Source of the DNA: CAZGEA01 sp964524515
GTDB taxonomy: Bacteria; Patescibacteriota; Microgenomatia; UBA8517
Direction of reading: 5' to 3'
Length of the DNA stretch: 64,000 nt
Assembly (NCBI GenBank): GCA_964524515.1
Contig: CAZGEA010000001.1
Location: 361,522-425,521 of the forward strand
Position 1 is the stretch's first letter. Each line of letters starts with the position of its first letter. Both the position numbers and the translations under genes were made by a program. Below are positions 1 to 8,430 of this stretch, one piece after another. Under the pieces are notes generated by a model that was not told where the DNA came from, made no database searches, and worked only from the letters and a program-made list of their open reading frames with translations.

Positions 1-60
1 AATAACTTTTTCTTCATTATGGGCTGAAACTACAACTGCGACTGTAAACCTCTTTATCAT
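1..60 (-). CDS. Glycosyltransferase family 2, N-terminal fragment (runs off the window)
   Basis: The reverse strand from the ATG at 60 reads 20 codons without a stop to the window edge. The peptide runs from MIKRFTVAVVV to SAHNEEKVI. A hydrophobic beta strand followed by S-A-H-N-E-E matches the first strand of GT-A family 2 glycosyltransferases (usually PxYNEE), which binds the nucleotide sugar. It is divergent from the deacetylase at 141, which would suit a surface-polysaccharide neighbourhood. Only the first 20 residues are visible, so the family call is likely and the substrate cannot be given. Confidence 0.6.
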   Translation of the reverse strand, partial: MIKRFTVAVVVSAHNEEKVI

Positions 61-106
61 AATTTAGGGTATATTAATCTCAAAATTATATTCAAGCAAT
101 ATGGTG

Positions 107-134
107 TTGACTAACAGTGTGTCATGTATATAAT
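107..134 (+). promoter_or_regulatory. Sigma70-type promoter giving a leaderless deacetylase mRNA
   Basis: TTGACT at 107-112 and a perfect TATAAT at 129-134 are 16 bases apart. The next ATG (141) lies 6 bases after the -10, where transcription should begin. The alternative GTG start at 117 lies between the two hexamers and is therefore untranscribed. Confidence 0.75.
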
Positions 135-140
135 GAAAAA

Positions 141-1367
141 ATGAACAACATAAAAAGATTTTTTATCTTAATTGCTATAGTCTTCACAGCAAACATCTTA
201 GTTACAAATTCAATTAGTGCACAAGTTCCACCTCTTGCCAATCCTTCATTTGAAACACAAGCCGGATCTGCAAATGAAGCACTAAGCTGGTTTCCATTTC
301 AAAATGGTTACACCAGAGTTCAAACTGCAAAAACAGGAACTTGGGGAATTAAACTATCAAACACACAAACAAACACTTATTCAGGAATTTATCAAAGAGT
401 TAATTTTAATCAAACAACTGCAAAACCAATCTTTATTGGAGGATATGTTAAGGGACAAAACATTATAAATTCATCAAATGGATATTTTGGAGCATCACTT
501 TATTTGGAAATTGTTCATACAGATGGCACTATTACTTACTGGAATACAATTGCAAACTATGGTTCATTTGATTGGCGTTGGGTAGGAGTCAACACTGCAA
601 CATTGCCATCAAATGAAAAACCAATAAGCCACATCTTTGTAGTCCCCATGTTAGGGCTTGCTCGAGGAACAGCTTTTTTTGATGACATAAAAGTTCAAGA
701 ATACGAACCAACCAGTGGTGCAGTTACCATAATGGTAGATGATGGCGAAATTTCAACTTATACAGATATTCTTCCTGCATTAAATACATTTGGATTCAAA
801 GGATCAGCTGCCATAATATCTGGCGCAATCGGCGACGATGGACAAATGACAAAAGCTCAGCTAGTTGACCTTCAAAATAAAGGTTGGGAAATCGTATCCC
901 ACAGCGTAAATCATGATGATATGACTACTCTTTCAAATACTAGAATAAAAACTGAATTAAACACTTCAAAAAGAACACTCGAAAGAGCAGGTTTGTCAGT
1001 TCAAAACTTCGCTCTCCCATTTGGAGCTTACAATGGATTTATTTTAGGTGAAGCCCAAGCAGGAGGATACAAATCAGTTAGAGCTTATGAACAAGGCGAT
1101 AATCCAAAAGGGCTATTTCCATTTGATGTAAAAGTTAGAGGTCTATTAAATACAACACCAATTTCAGAAGTAGAATCATGGCTAAGTAACGCAAAAAATA
1201 ACAAGAAATGGACCATCCTAACTCTTCACAGAATTGCTCCATCAAGTGATGATGCATATTTCCTTACATCAGCTCAACTTAAAACTATAATACAAAAAGT
1301 CAAAGACTCAGGTCTACCTGTTATTACATACAAAGAAGGTATCTCCCAATTCGCCACAGCTCAATAA
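141..1367 (+). CDS. Secreted polysaccharide deacetylase (NodB domain, CE4)
   Basis: Predicted to remove N- or O-acetyl groups from a surface polysaccharide or peptidoglycan outside the membrane. Residues 1-27 form a signal peptide ending in SISA. About residues 30-190 look like a carbohydrate-binding beta-sandwich. The NodB domain follows: motif 1 is MVDDGE (D200, D201), motif 2 is SHSVNH (metal ligands H254 and H258), motif 3 is LPFGAYN, and the late His motif is LTLHRI. The metal triad D-H-H is intact. The start at 141 is set by the promoter 6 bases upstream; a GTG at 117 lies inside that promoter. It stands alone before the TasA locus. The substrate is unknown. Confidence 0.85.
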   Translation: MNNIKRFFILIAIVFTANILVTNSISAQVPPLANPSFETQAGSANEALSWFPFQNGYTRVQTAKTGTWGIKLSNTQTNTYSGIYQRVNFNQTTAKPIFIGGYVKGQNIINSSNGYFGASLYLEIVHTDGTITYWNTIANYGSFDWRWVGVNTATLPSNEKPISHIFVVPMLGLARGTAFFDDIKVQEYEPTSGAVTIMVDDGEISTYTDILPALNTFGFKGSAAIISGAIGDDGQMTKAQLVDLQNKGWEIVSHSVNHDDMTTLSNTRIKTELNTSKRTLERAGLSVQNFALPFGAYNGFILGEAQAGGYKSVRAYEQGDNPKGLFPFDVKVRGLLNTTPISEVESWLSNAKNNKKWTILTLHRIAPSSDDAYFLTSAQLKTIIQKVKDSGLPVITYKEGISQFATAQ

Positions 1368-1451
1368 ATAGTTTAATAATAACTAACTATATACTTTGAT
1401 ACAGTTGACAAGACAACAGCAATCTCCTGTATGATGAATTATATTTAATTA

Positions 1452-2801
1452 ATGAGGAAAATTCTGCCCAGCCTCATAGTGGTAGGTGCAATATCAGCCC
1501 TTGTGGTGACTGTCACAAATGCTTACTTCTCTGATCGCGAAACTTCATCAAACAATCTATTTCAAACTGGAAAAATCGATTTAAAAATTGACAATGAAAG
1601 CTATTACAATGGTGCAGTCTCTGCAAATACTTCTTGGGAAAAAGATGATTTACCTGGTCATTTGTTTTTCGATTTCAATGATGTAAAGCCATCTGATTGG
1701 GGTGAGGATACAATTTCATTACATGTTGATGATAATGAAGCCTGGGCATGTATGAAAACATCGCTTACTAAAAATATTGATAACACTTGCACTGAACCAG
1801 AAAAAATTGATGACCCAAATTGTTTAGAGGGAGAAAATGCCACAAACAGTGGAGAATTAGCAAACAATATTAATTTTATGTTTTGGATTGACGATGGAGA
1901 TAATGTACTTGAACAAGGTGAATTTGACAATAATATTATAGCTCAAGGTCCAGCTAGCCAAGTTCTAAACAGTAATATCATACTTGCAGATTCAAGTTTA
2001 AATCGTGTAGGTGCAGTTGGTGAAGGACTTTTTCCAAATATAACCTATTTTATAGCAAAAGCATGGTGCTTTGGTTCACTCTCACCTAATCCACTACCTG
2101 AAGGTCAAGGAGTAAATCCTACAATAAACTCAGGTATTTTATGTAACGGATCAAATCTAAATAATTCAACACAATCTGATATTTTAAATGCAGATATTGA
2201 GTTCACTGCATATCAACACAGAAACAATCCAAACTTTTTATGTTTCCCTTCAAGTCCAACTCCTACTCCTACTGCTACTGCAACACCAATAGCATGTGCC
2301 AATGTCTGGGCAGATACTGTAGTTAGCGCTAACCAAGGTACAAGAAAAAATGGTACAGCAGTGTTAGCCACCCGATCAAACCCAACTACAGCATTAGTAG
2401 CTCAAACTTTAGGAAATATCTACGATAGCCCAGTAACTGAAGGAACTTTTTATAGCTTAGGATTTAAACTAGCTACACCAAATGTTGGTGGAAGCATAGT
2501 TGTTTCATTTACCAATCCAATACTTAATGGCCCAGGAAATGATTTAAAAATATATGAAGTTACAGGTGGATCAATCAATTCTCCATATCCTGATGAATTA
2601 ATTAAAATCGAAGCAAGTCCTGATGGAATCACCTATACAACTCTTGCAGCTTCAGCAGCTCGTGATGCAACAGTTGATTTGGGGATACTAACTCAAGCCA
2701 AATTTGTGCGAATTACTGATGTTTCTCCACTTGCTCCATTTGAGTCAACCGCAGATGCCTATGATCTCGACGGAGTTCAAGCCCTTTGCGGTCAACTTTA
2801 A
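1452..2801 (+). CDS. TasA/camelysin-like surface protein with extra C-terminal domain
   Basis: The N-terminus has a signal helix ending TNA followed by YFSDRETSSNN (around residues 24-35), the hallmark of proteins cut by SipW-type signal peptidase. The TasA-like domain (about 36-260) contains the conserved KPSDWGED motif and several Cys. A Pro/Thr/Ala-rich linker (PTPTPTATATP, around 268) leads to a second beta-rich domain to residue 449 that I do not recognise. Upstream lie TTGACA (1405-1410) and TATGAT (1430-1435), with no Shine-Dalgarno. Probably a minor or capping fibre subunit beside the shorter paralogue at 2834. TasA itself forms biofilm fibres in Bacillus; that role is only inferred here. 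Confidence 0.75.
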   Translation: MRKILPSLIVVGAISALVVTVTNAYFSDRETSSNNLFQTGKIDLKIDNESYYNGAVSANTSWEKDDLPGHLFFDFNDVKPSDWGEDTISLHVDDNEAWACMKTSLTKNIDNTCTEPEKIDDPNCLEGENATNSGELANNINFMFWIDDGDNVLEQGEFDNNIIAQGPASQVLNSNIILADSSLNRVGAVGEGLFPNITYFIAKAWCFGSLSPNPLPEGQGVNPTINSGILCNGSNLNNSTQSDILNADIEFTAYQHRNNPNFLCFPSSPTPTPTATATPIACANVWADTVVSANQGTRKNGTAVLATRSNPTTALVAQTLGNIYDSPVTEGTFYSLGFKLATPNVGGSIVVSFTNPILNGPGNDLKIYEVTGGSINSPYPDELIKIEASPDGITYTTLAASAARDATVDLGILTQAKFVRITDVSPLAPFESTADAYDLDGVQALCGQL

Positions 2802-2833
2802 TAAATTTATTTTTTTGAAGGAGGTGATTATGA

Positions 2834-3760
2834 ATGAAAAGACTATTAACTAGTATTCTAACAATTGGTGTAATCGCATCTGTTGCAGTTGGCGCCACTC
2901 GTGCCTTCTTCTCAGATCGAGAAACTTCAACTGGAAACGTTTTATCAGCAGGTTCTATCGATCTAAAGGTTGATAGCACTGCTCACTATGCAGGTCTTGT
3001 GTGTAGTTTAGGAGGACTTTGGGTAGAAGACACAATTGGTGTATCCAATAATACTCGTCCAGAATTACTAAACACAGTATGTACTGGTACTTGGGAATCT
3101 AAAGATTTAACAAATGAAAAATTCTTTAATCTAACAGATATCAAACCAGGTGATATGGGAGAAAACACATTATCTTTAACAGTACAAGATAATGATGCTT
3201 GGGCATGTATTCAAATCAACAATTTACAAAACAACGAAAATACACTTGTTGATCCAGAAGCAGAAGCAGGAGATGTAACCAATGATCCAAACGGTGGAGA
3301 ATTAGCTCAAAACTTATACTTTACTGCATGGCTCGATCAGGGAACAACACCTGGTTGGCAAAATTCTGACAACGATCCAAATACACCTATAGATCCAACT
3401 GAAGGAGATAATATTTGGCAAGGCAATACAGCTGAACCATTATTATTCACCAATCAGCAAGGTCCAGCATCTGATGTATTAGGAGGGCAAACATACAAAT
3501 TGGCAGATTCAACAACTGGCTTCGGTCCATTAGTAGGTTTACAAACTAACTATATTGGATTAGCTTGGTGTGGAGGTCAGTTTGATGCAGTAGCAATGGG
3601 ATTAGGTAATTTAGTCTGTAATGGATCATTTATGGGTAATAACACTCAAACTGATAGCATTACAGCAGATTTATCAATCTATGTTGAACAAGCAAGAAAC
3701 AATCCAAATTTCACTTGTGCATCATTAGCAAGCCCAATTCCAGTTCCAACAGGAATATAA
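2834..3760 (+). CDS. TasA/camelysin-like fibre protein
   Basis: 308 residues. The signal helix ends TRA, followed by FFSDRETSTGN, and then SAGSIDLKVD, the standard start of a mature TasA-type beta domain. The KPGDMGENTLSL motif lines up with KPSDWGEDTISL in the gene before. A strong Shine-Dalgarno, AAGGAGGTGA (2818-2827), places the start at 2834; a nearer ATG at 2830 gives only seven codons. Few genes in this window have such a ribosome site, so this is probably the abundant fibre subunit. It is followed by two hairpins and then by the SipW gene that should process it. Confidence 0.8.
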   Translation: MKRLLTSILTIGVIASVAVGATRAFFSDRETSTGNVLSAGSIDLKVDSTAHYAGLVCSLGGLWVEDTIGVSNNTRPELLNTVCTGTWESKDLTNEKFFNLTDIKPGDMGENTLSLTVQDNDAWACIQINNLQNNENTLVDPEAEAGDVTNDPNGGELAQNLYFTAWLDQGTTPGWQNSDNDPNTPIDPTEGDNIWQGNTAEPLLFTNQQGPASDVLGGQTYKLADSTTGFGPLVGLQTNYIGLAWCGGQFDAVAMGLGNLVCNGSFMGNNTQTDSITADLSIYVEQARNNPNFTCASLASPIPVPTGI

Positions 3761-3770
3761 TTGGCAATTT

Positions 3771-3840
3771 TCTCTCCCGCTCATCGGGAGGGAAGCCCGG
3801 GGATATTTATAAATAGTTAAAATAAATATATCCGGGCTTC
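3771..3840 (+). promoter_or_regulatory. Two consecutive hairpins between the TasA-like gene and SipW
   Basis: Hairpin 1 pairs 3771-3779 with 3785-3793 (9 bp, one U-G wobble in the plus-strand RNA). Hairpin 2 pairs GAAGCCCGG (3792-3800) with CCGGGCTTC (3832-3840) and continues as ATATTTAT/ATAAATAT (3803-3810 with 3822-3829). Neither is followed by a U-run, so an RNA-stabilising or partial-termination element is more likely than a simple terminator. Confidence 0.55.
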
Positions 3841-3845
3841 TAAAT

Positions 3846-4511
3846 ATGTTAAAACTTACTGTCTCATATAAAATTGCAAAAATAATTTTCGCATTCTATG
3901 GCCTAATTTTGGGCTTACTAATCTTTTCATTCTTAGCAAAAAATGGTTATTTAAATTCCTCTTATAAATTATTAATCGTATTGTCAGGTTCCATGGAGCC
4001 ACAAATAAAAACTGGAAGTTTGGTAATAACTAAGTCAGAAAAAAATTACAAAATACAAGATGTTATAGCTTTTGAATCTTCAAATAATGATCTTGTAACT
4101 CACAGAATTGAAGGAATAACCAATTCCGGTTTTGTAACAAAAGGAGATGCAAACAACACCACTGATCCAGGTGAAATTTTAAATAACCAAGTAAAAGGAA
4201 AAGTAATTTTTACTATTCCATATTTAGGTCGCGTTGCAAACATCTCAAAAAATCCAAAAGGTTTCATTGCTGTAGTTATTATTCCAGCAACAATAATAGT
4301 TTATGAAGAATTAGTAAAAATAAAAAAAGAAATAGCAAATTTTATAAAAACCAAAAAATTAAAAAATAATAAATCAAACAGCATGCCAAATTTTGCAATA
4401 TTAGTTCCATTCATAGCTCTTGCATTCATGTACACAATAGCAACCAATGCTTATTATTCAGACTCAGAAAAAAGCACGCAAAATTCATTTACAGCATCAA
4501 ACAATTTTTAA
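3846..4511 (+). CDS. sipW: SipW-type signal peptidase I (S26B) with C-terminal substrate-like tail
   Basis: Membrane protease expected to cut the signal peptides of the neighbouring TasA-like proteins. After an N-terminal membrane helix (about 12-32) come SGSMEP with nucleophile S49, THRIEG with H86, and TKGDANNTTDPG with D101/D107. This Ser-His-Asp set is that of the ER/archaeal/SipW branch, not the Ser-Lys type. A second helix follows at about 130-150. The last 40 residues are odd: another helix (about 183-201) ends ATNA, followed by YYSDSEKSTQNSF (203-215). That closely copies the cleavage region of its own substrates (TNAYFSDRETSSNN). The gene ends one base before the RTX gene. Confidence 0.85.
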   Translation: MLKLTVSYKIAKIIFAFYGLILGLLIFSFLAKNGYLNSSYKLLIVLSGSMEPQIKTGSLVITKSEKNYKIQDVIAFESSNNDLVTHRIEGITNSGFVTKGDANNTTDPGEILNNQVKGKVIFTIPYLGRVANISKNPKGFIAVVIIPATIIVYEELVKIKKEIANFIKTKKLKNNKSNSMPNFAILVPFIALAFMYTIATNAYYSDSEKSTQNSFTASNNF

Positions 4512-4512
4512 A

Positions 4513-5478
4513 ATGTATAAGAAAAAAATATTAATACTATTACTAATTTTAGTTCCACTTTTATCATATCTTGGAGTGACAATTGCAAATGCACAAAACA
4601 CATTTGCATCGGGAGCTATAACCATATCATTTAACAATTCCCCTATTTCAGGCCCAATTTTTAGTGTTGAAAATATGCTACCAGGTGATTGTGTGGAAAA
4701 AAATATTACAATTCAAAATAGCACTAATTCACAAAAAGAAATAAAAATAAAATCAGAAAATATCACACAATCTGGAAATTTAGCGACAGTTCTAAATTTT
4801 GAAATTAAAAAAAATAATTCAACAATTATTTATTCAACTAACAATTTAAATAATTTTTTCAATCTCACATCAACAACACTTACAAACATTCCAACAAACA
4901 CAATCGAATCATTTACTTTTAAAATTTGTTTTGATCCAAATGCAGATAACAGTTATCAAAATAAATTCACAAAATTTGATTTAATATTTATAACTGATGG
5001 AAATAACCAAACATCAATCCCCGCCCAATGCCTTGAAAAAGGAAGAAAAATAGAAAATATAATAATAGGAACTGAAAAAAATGATAATATCCGTGGAACT
5101 TCCAAAAAAGATTACATTAATGGGTTTAGTGGCGATGACAAAATTACAGGAACTTCAGATGATGATTGTATTTGGGGCGGCGAAGGAAATGACGAATTAG
5201 ATGGAGGGTCAGGAGAAGACTACATTTGGGGAGAGGAAGGAAACGACATAATTGATGGTAGAAGTGGAAACGATATAATCTATTCAGGAAATGGAGACGA
5301 CACTATTGATGCTGGAGCTGGAGAAGATAACGTTTGGAGCGAAAATGGTAACGACAGTATCAAAGCAGGTCCTGGAAATGACAAAGTAGATTCAGGTGAT
5401 GACTCAGATTCAATTAACGGAAATACAGGAAAAGACAAATGTACAAACGGAGAAACAATTACAAATTGTGAAGAGTAA
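4513..5478 (+). CDS. Secreted TasA-like protein with C-terminal RTX calcium-binding repeats
   Basis: 321 residues from the ATG at 4513, one base after sipW ends. A signal peptide ends in IANA, and the following NTFASGAITISF resembles the start of a TasA-type mature domain. The region to about residue 175 is beta-rich and includes NMLPGDC, like the xKPGD motif of the neighbours. From about 185 onward come at least eight nonapeptide repeats of the GGxGxDxhx type (GGEGNDELD, GEEGNDIID, GNGDDTID, GPGNDKVD). Such repeats form a parallel beta-roll that folds on Ca2+ outside the cell. Probably a surface adhesin or fibre-associated component of this locus. The start at 4447 would overlap sipW and lacks a signal peptide. 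Confidence 0.75.
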   Translation: MYKKKILILLLILVPLLSYLGVTIANAQNTFASGAITISFNNSPISGPIFSVENMLPGDCVEKNITIQNSTNSQKEIKIKSENITQSGNLATVLNFEIKKNNSTIIYSTNNLNNFFNLTSTTLTNIPTNTIESFTFKICFDPNADNSYQNKFTKFDLIFITDGNNQTSIPAQCLEKGRKIENIIIGTEKNDNIRGTSKKDYINGFSGDDKITGTSDDDCIWGGEGNDELDGGSGEDYIWGEEGNDIIDGRSGNDIIYSGNGDDTIDAGAGEDNVWSENGNDSIKAGPGNDKVDSGDDSDSINGNTGKDKCTNGETITNCEE

Positions 5479-5481
5479 TAA

Positions 5482-5868
5482 TTAACTAATTCCCAAATAT
5501 CCTTTAATTTTAGTTACAATTTCATGAGGTGTTAGGTTAGCTTTCAATAAATACTCTTTTGCTCCAGCCTCTAATACTTTCTTTTCTTCCTCTGGTTGGC
5601 TTAAATTTGTCAAAAATAACGTTGGAACATTAACATTTAATTCCTTGAGTTTAAAAAATAAATCAATTCCAGATAATTTTGGCATCATTACATCCATTAC
5701 AATAAAATCAATTTTATTCTCCTGAGCTTTTTTTAATCCTTCCATTCCATCTTGAGCAACAATCAATTCAAATCCATCTAAACTAAATTTAGTCGAATAC
5801 ATTTTAATCAAAAGAGGATCATCTTCAACTAAAAGTATTATTTTTTTATTATTTTGATTATCTTGCAT
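5482..5868 (-). CDS. Single-domain response regulator
   Basis: A 128-residue CheY-like receiver domain with no output domain. The acidic pocket is E15-D16-D17, the phosphoacceptor is D59 (in VMDVMMP), the switch Thr is T87 and the conserved Lys is K109. It is the last gene of a four-gene minus-strand operon and presumably receives phosphate from the histidine kinase encoded just upstream (12 bases away). With no DNA-binding domain it must act by protein contact; the target is unknown. Confidence 0.9.
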   Translation of the reverse strand: MQDNQNNKKIILLVEDDPLLIKMYSTKFSLDGFELIVAQDGMEGLKKAQENKIDFIVMDVMMPKLSGIDLFFKLKELNVNVPTLFLTNLSQPEEEKKVLEAGAKEYLLKANLTPHEIVTKIKGYLGIS

Positions 5869-5880
5869 AGAAATAACATA

Positions 5881-7239
5881 TTACCCCAAAACTATTGGGA
5901 GTTCAAACCAAAAAATCGAACCTTTCCCAGTTTCACTTTCAAAACCAATCACCCCACCAAACTTTTCAACTAACAATTTAGAAATATACAAACCAAGCCC
6001 TGTTCCCATAACTTTCCCTTCAGATGATTCTGCTCTAAAAAACTTCTGAAACAACTTTGCTTTATCAGCCTCATTCATTCCAGGTCCAGTATCAGATATT
6101 TCAACCCGAACAGTCTTAGGATTTGTATTAAAAAGTTTAACGTTCACAGATCCTTGGTCAGTATATTTAATTGCATTACTAATCAAGTTTGAAACTACTT
6201 CATATATTCTATCTCGGTCAACATATGCCAAATCAGAAACATTCTCGGTCTGACTATAATTTAATGCCAATTTCTTATCCTGCGCTTGAATCTTATATTC
6301 ATTCACAACTGTTGAACAAACATTAGCTAAATTTACATTCCCCATTTCAAAAGTTAATCTTCCTTCTTCAATTCGCGAAATATTAAGCATGTTATTAACT
6401 AATCTAATCAACCGATCATTACCTGATAAAGCCTCTCCCACAAAATCCTTCATAGATACTGTCATCTCCCCTGCATCGCCCTCTGAAATCATTGATAAAT
6501 AGCCTTTAATAGCTGTCATTGGAGCTCGTAGCTCATGCGCTGCAACACTCAAAAATTCATCTTTGCGCTTATCAAGTTCTTTTAGTTTTTTATTAGCATT
6601 TTGCAAATCCTGATACAAAGTGACACGATTAATTGCAAGTGCAAACACATTTCCAATTTCAGATAGTACTCGCATCTCAAACGATGAAAATTCGCCTTCC
6701 TTTCTCTGCGAAAAAAGTGAATATACTCCTATTACTTCAGTACCAAACAAAATTGGATAAGCAAAAATTGCATTAATCTTTGAATTCACAGCAATACCAA
6801 TTGCTTCATTCCAGTGCTCTTTTGGAATCCAAGTTCCATATACATCACTCACATTTAACGAAGTCACCATTTTTTTAGATTGAGCAGCTTTTAAAAATAA
6901 ATTCTCGTATGAATTGTCAGGAATAACCAGGCTCTCAATAGGCAAATTTATAAGCTTAAAAATTTCCTGATCAAAAGCAAATTTCGTAGTTGCAACGACT
7001 TGAAGTTGATCCAAATTATGATTCATTAAAGCAACCATTCCAGATTCAAATTTCAAATCAGACGTAATCACATCAATAAATTTTTGAGATACTTCTTTTT
7101 GTTCATAACTACCAACTACTATTTGATACAACTTCTGCAAAACAGTCATTACTTGATTTGAAACAACTAATTCTAAATTTTTCTTATATAATTCCTTTGC
7201 TACAGATTCATACTGAGTTGAAGAACTTTGAGGATTCAT
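5881..7239 (-). CDS. Cytoplasmic GAF-domain sensor histidine kinase
   Basis: 452 residues without a membrane helix. A GAF-like sensory domain spans about 30-210, followed by a coiled coil (NANKKLKELDKRKDEF). The H-box FLSVAAHELRAP carries the phospho-His near residue 237. The HATPase domain shows the N box (LISNAIKYTD), G1 (ISDTGPGM) and G2 (GTGLGLYISK). All catalytic boxes look intact. Together with the receiver downstream and the membrane protein upstream in the same operon, it looks like a signalling unit in which membrane sensing and kinase activity sit on separate proteins. The signal is unknown. Confidence 0.9.
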   Translation of the reverse strand: MNPQSSSTQYESVAKELYKKNLELVVSNQVMTVLQKLYQIVVGSYEQKEVSQKFIDVITSDLKFESGMVALMNHNLDQLQVVATTKFAFDQEIFKLINLPIESLVIPDNSYENLFLKAAQSKKMVTSLNVSDVYGTWIPKEHWNEAIGIAVNSKINAIFAYPILFGTEVIGVYSLFSQRKEGEFSSFEMRVLSEIGNVFALAINRVTLYQDLQNANKKLKELDKRKDEFLSVAAHELRAPMTAIKGYLSMISEGDAGEMTVSMKDFVGEALSGNDRLIRLVNNMLNISRIEEGRLTFEMGNVNLANVCSTVVNEYKIQAQDKKLALNYSQTENVSDLAYVDRDRIYEVVSNLISNAIKYTDQGSVNVKLFNTNPKTVRVEISDTGPGMNEADKAKLFQKFFRAESSEGKVMGTGLGLYISKLLVEKFGGVIGFESETGKGSIFWFELPIVLG

Positions 7240-7262
7240 TTAATAATTTTACTATAATAAAG

Positions 7263-7541
7263 TTACAAAAGTATCTGGGGAATTGAACTTCGATCTACGC
7301 GATCAAGTACACGCTTTATTGCATCTTTACATACTTCAACTGAAGCTTGCCCAAAAAGATTTTGATATTGAATTACTAATTTCTCCAAAACAAGTTTACC
7401 ATCACCTGTCACACTTACTTTATTATTATTAATAATCAATCCAGATACTTTTTCAGCTTCACTCCAAGCAAGCGGCCCAACAACCCTTTCCTGTTCTTTT
7501 ATTATTGCATGAGCTAAAGTTAAAAATTGATCTTCGTTCAT
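7263..7541 (-). CDS. Small hypothetical protein of the sensory operon
   Basis: 92 residues, soluble and mostly helical by composition, with no Cys and no membrane segment. I do not recognise a family. It begins one base from the end of the membrane-protein gene at 7543 and ends 23 bases before the kinase gene, so co-transcription with both is very likely. An adaptor linking the membrane protein to the kinase is possible but only inferred from position. Confidence 0.65.
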   Translation of the reverse strand: MNEDQFLTLAHAIIKEQERVVGPLAWSEAEKVSGLIINNNKVSVTGDGKLVLEKLVIQYQNLFGQASVEVCKDAIKRVLDRVDRSSIPQILL

Positions 7542-7542
7542 A

Positions 7543-8364
7543 CTATTTAATTGATTTATTTGTCAATTCATCAAATACAGTATTCAATCGTAAAAGCGCC
7601 ATTACCATCAAAAAATATGACACTAGATACATTAAATCTACAACTTCACCAGGGCCCATTTCTCCATATCGAGATATATATAAAAAAGCAAAATCTGAAA
7701 AATATTGCACTGCAAGTGCAAAAAGAATAAACAAAACTTTATTTCTCATAATCCCTCCAAGGATCTGCCTTGATAAGACATATGCCACCAATGCAATTGA
7801 TACATATATCGCTTGACCAAATGGATATCCAAAATCTAAAAATATCGTCAGAATTGGAGTCTCACTGAATTCATAACCCTTAAGGAAAAAGAAATAAGAA
7901 GAAACTAACAAAACCAAAGGAATTAATAATACAATTATTTTACTCTTAACAGATTTAATAGATGTACCAGCACCTGACACTTTTGCCAAATAATAAGCAC
8001 CCATTATATACAAAGGAATACTTCCAAAATATCCTATATCACCCAAAGAAGGATAAGGAACAACAATATGAAAAAAGAAATTATATGCAGAATAAACAAG
8101 TTGACCAAATTCCTGAGCAATAAGTCCTAATGAAAACATTAAAATCGATTTACCCATTAAACTTTTAAATCCACCCCATTTAAATGAAATTTTTATTCCA
8201 TAAATTGCGCCAACAAATGCCACAACCCCATACAAAGCACTAAATAGTTGTTTTTGATCTAAATTAGAATTATAGAGTTGAAGATATAGCCACCATAAGC
8301 TAAATATGGCAAAAAGAAATATCACAAATTTGGCACTCATTTCTTTTTTGATAGTTTGCAACAC
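7543..8364 (-). CDS. Multi-pass membrane protein, putative sensor module
   Basis: 273 residues with about eight hydrophobic helices and almost no soluble part. The loop motif PSLGDIGYF before a helix resembles the membrane sensory region found at the N-terminus of some GGDEF and kinase proteins, but here it is a stand-alone protein. The GTG start at 8364 is preceded by TAATCT (8371-8376) with 6 bases between, which fits the leaderless pattern; the next Met in frame is residue 9. First gene of the operon that ends with the kinase and receiver. Function as sensor is inference. Confidence 0.65.
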   Translation of the reverse strand: MLQTIKKEMSAKFVIFLFAIFSLWWLYLQLYNSNLDQKQLFSALYGVVAFVGAIYGIKISFKWGGFKSLMGKSILMFSLGLIAQEFGQLVYSAYNFFFHIVVPYPSLGDIGYFGSIPLYIMGAYYLAKVSGAGTSIKSVKSKIIVLLIPLVLLVSSYFFFLKGYEFSETPILTIFLDFGYPFGQAIYVSIALVAYVLSRQILGGIMRNKVLFILFALAVQYFSDFAFLYISRYGEMGPGEVVDLMYLVSYFLMVMALLRLNTVFDELTNKSIK

Positions 8365-8370
8365 TTATTA

Positions 8371-8421
8371 AGATTATCTATAGGAAGAGATGAAGTCAAG
8401 TCAAATAATATAAGATATAAT
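8371..8421. promoter_or_regulatory. Divergent -10 elements for the sensory operon and the DUF2156 gene
   Basis: On the minus strand TAATCT (8371-8376) ends 6 bases before the GTG at 8364. On the plus strand TATAAT (8416-8421) ends 9 bases before the ATG at 8431 and 3 bases before an in-frame ATG at 8425. The -35 matches are weak on both sides. Confidence 0.5.
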
Positions 8422-8430
8422 TTAATGATC

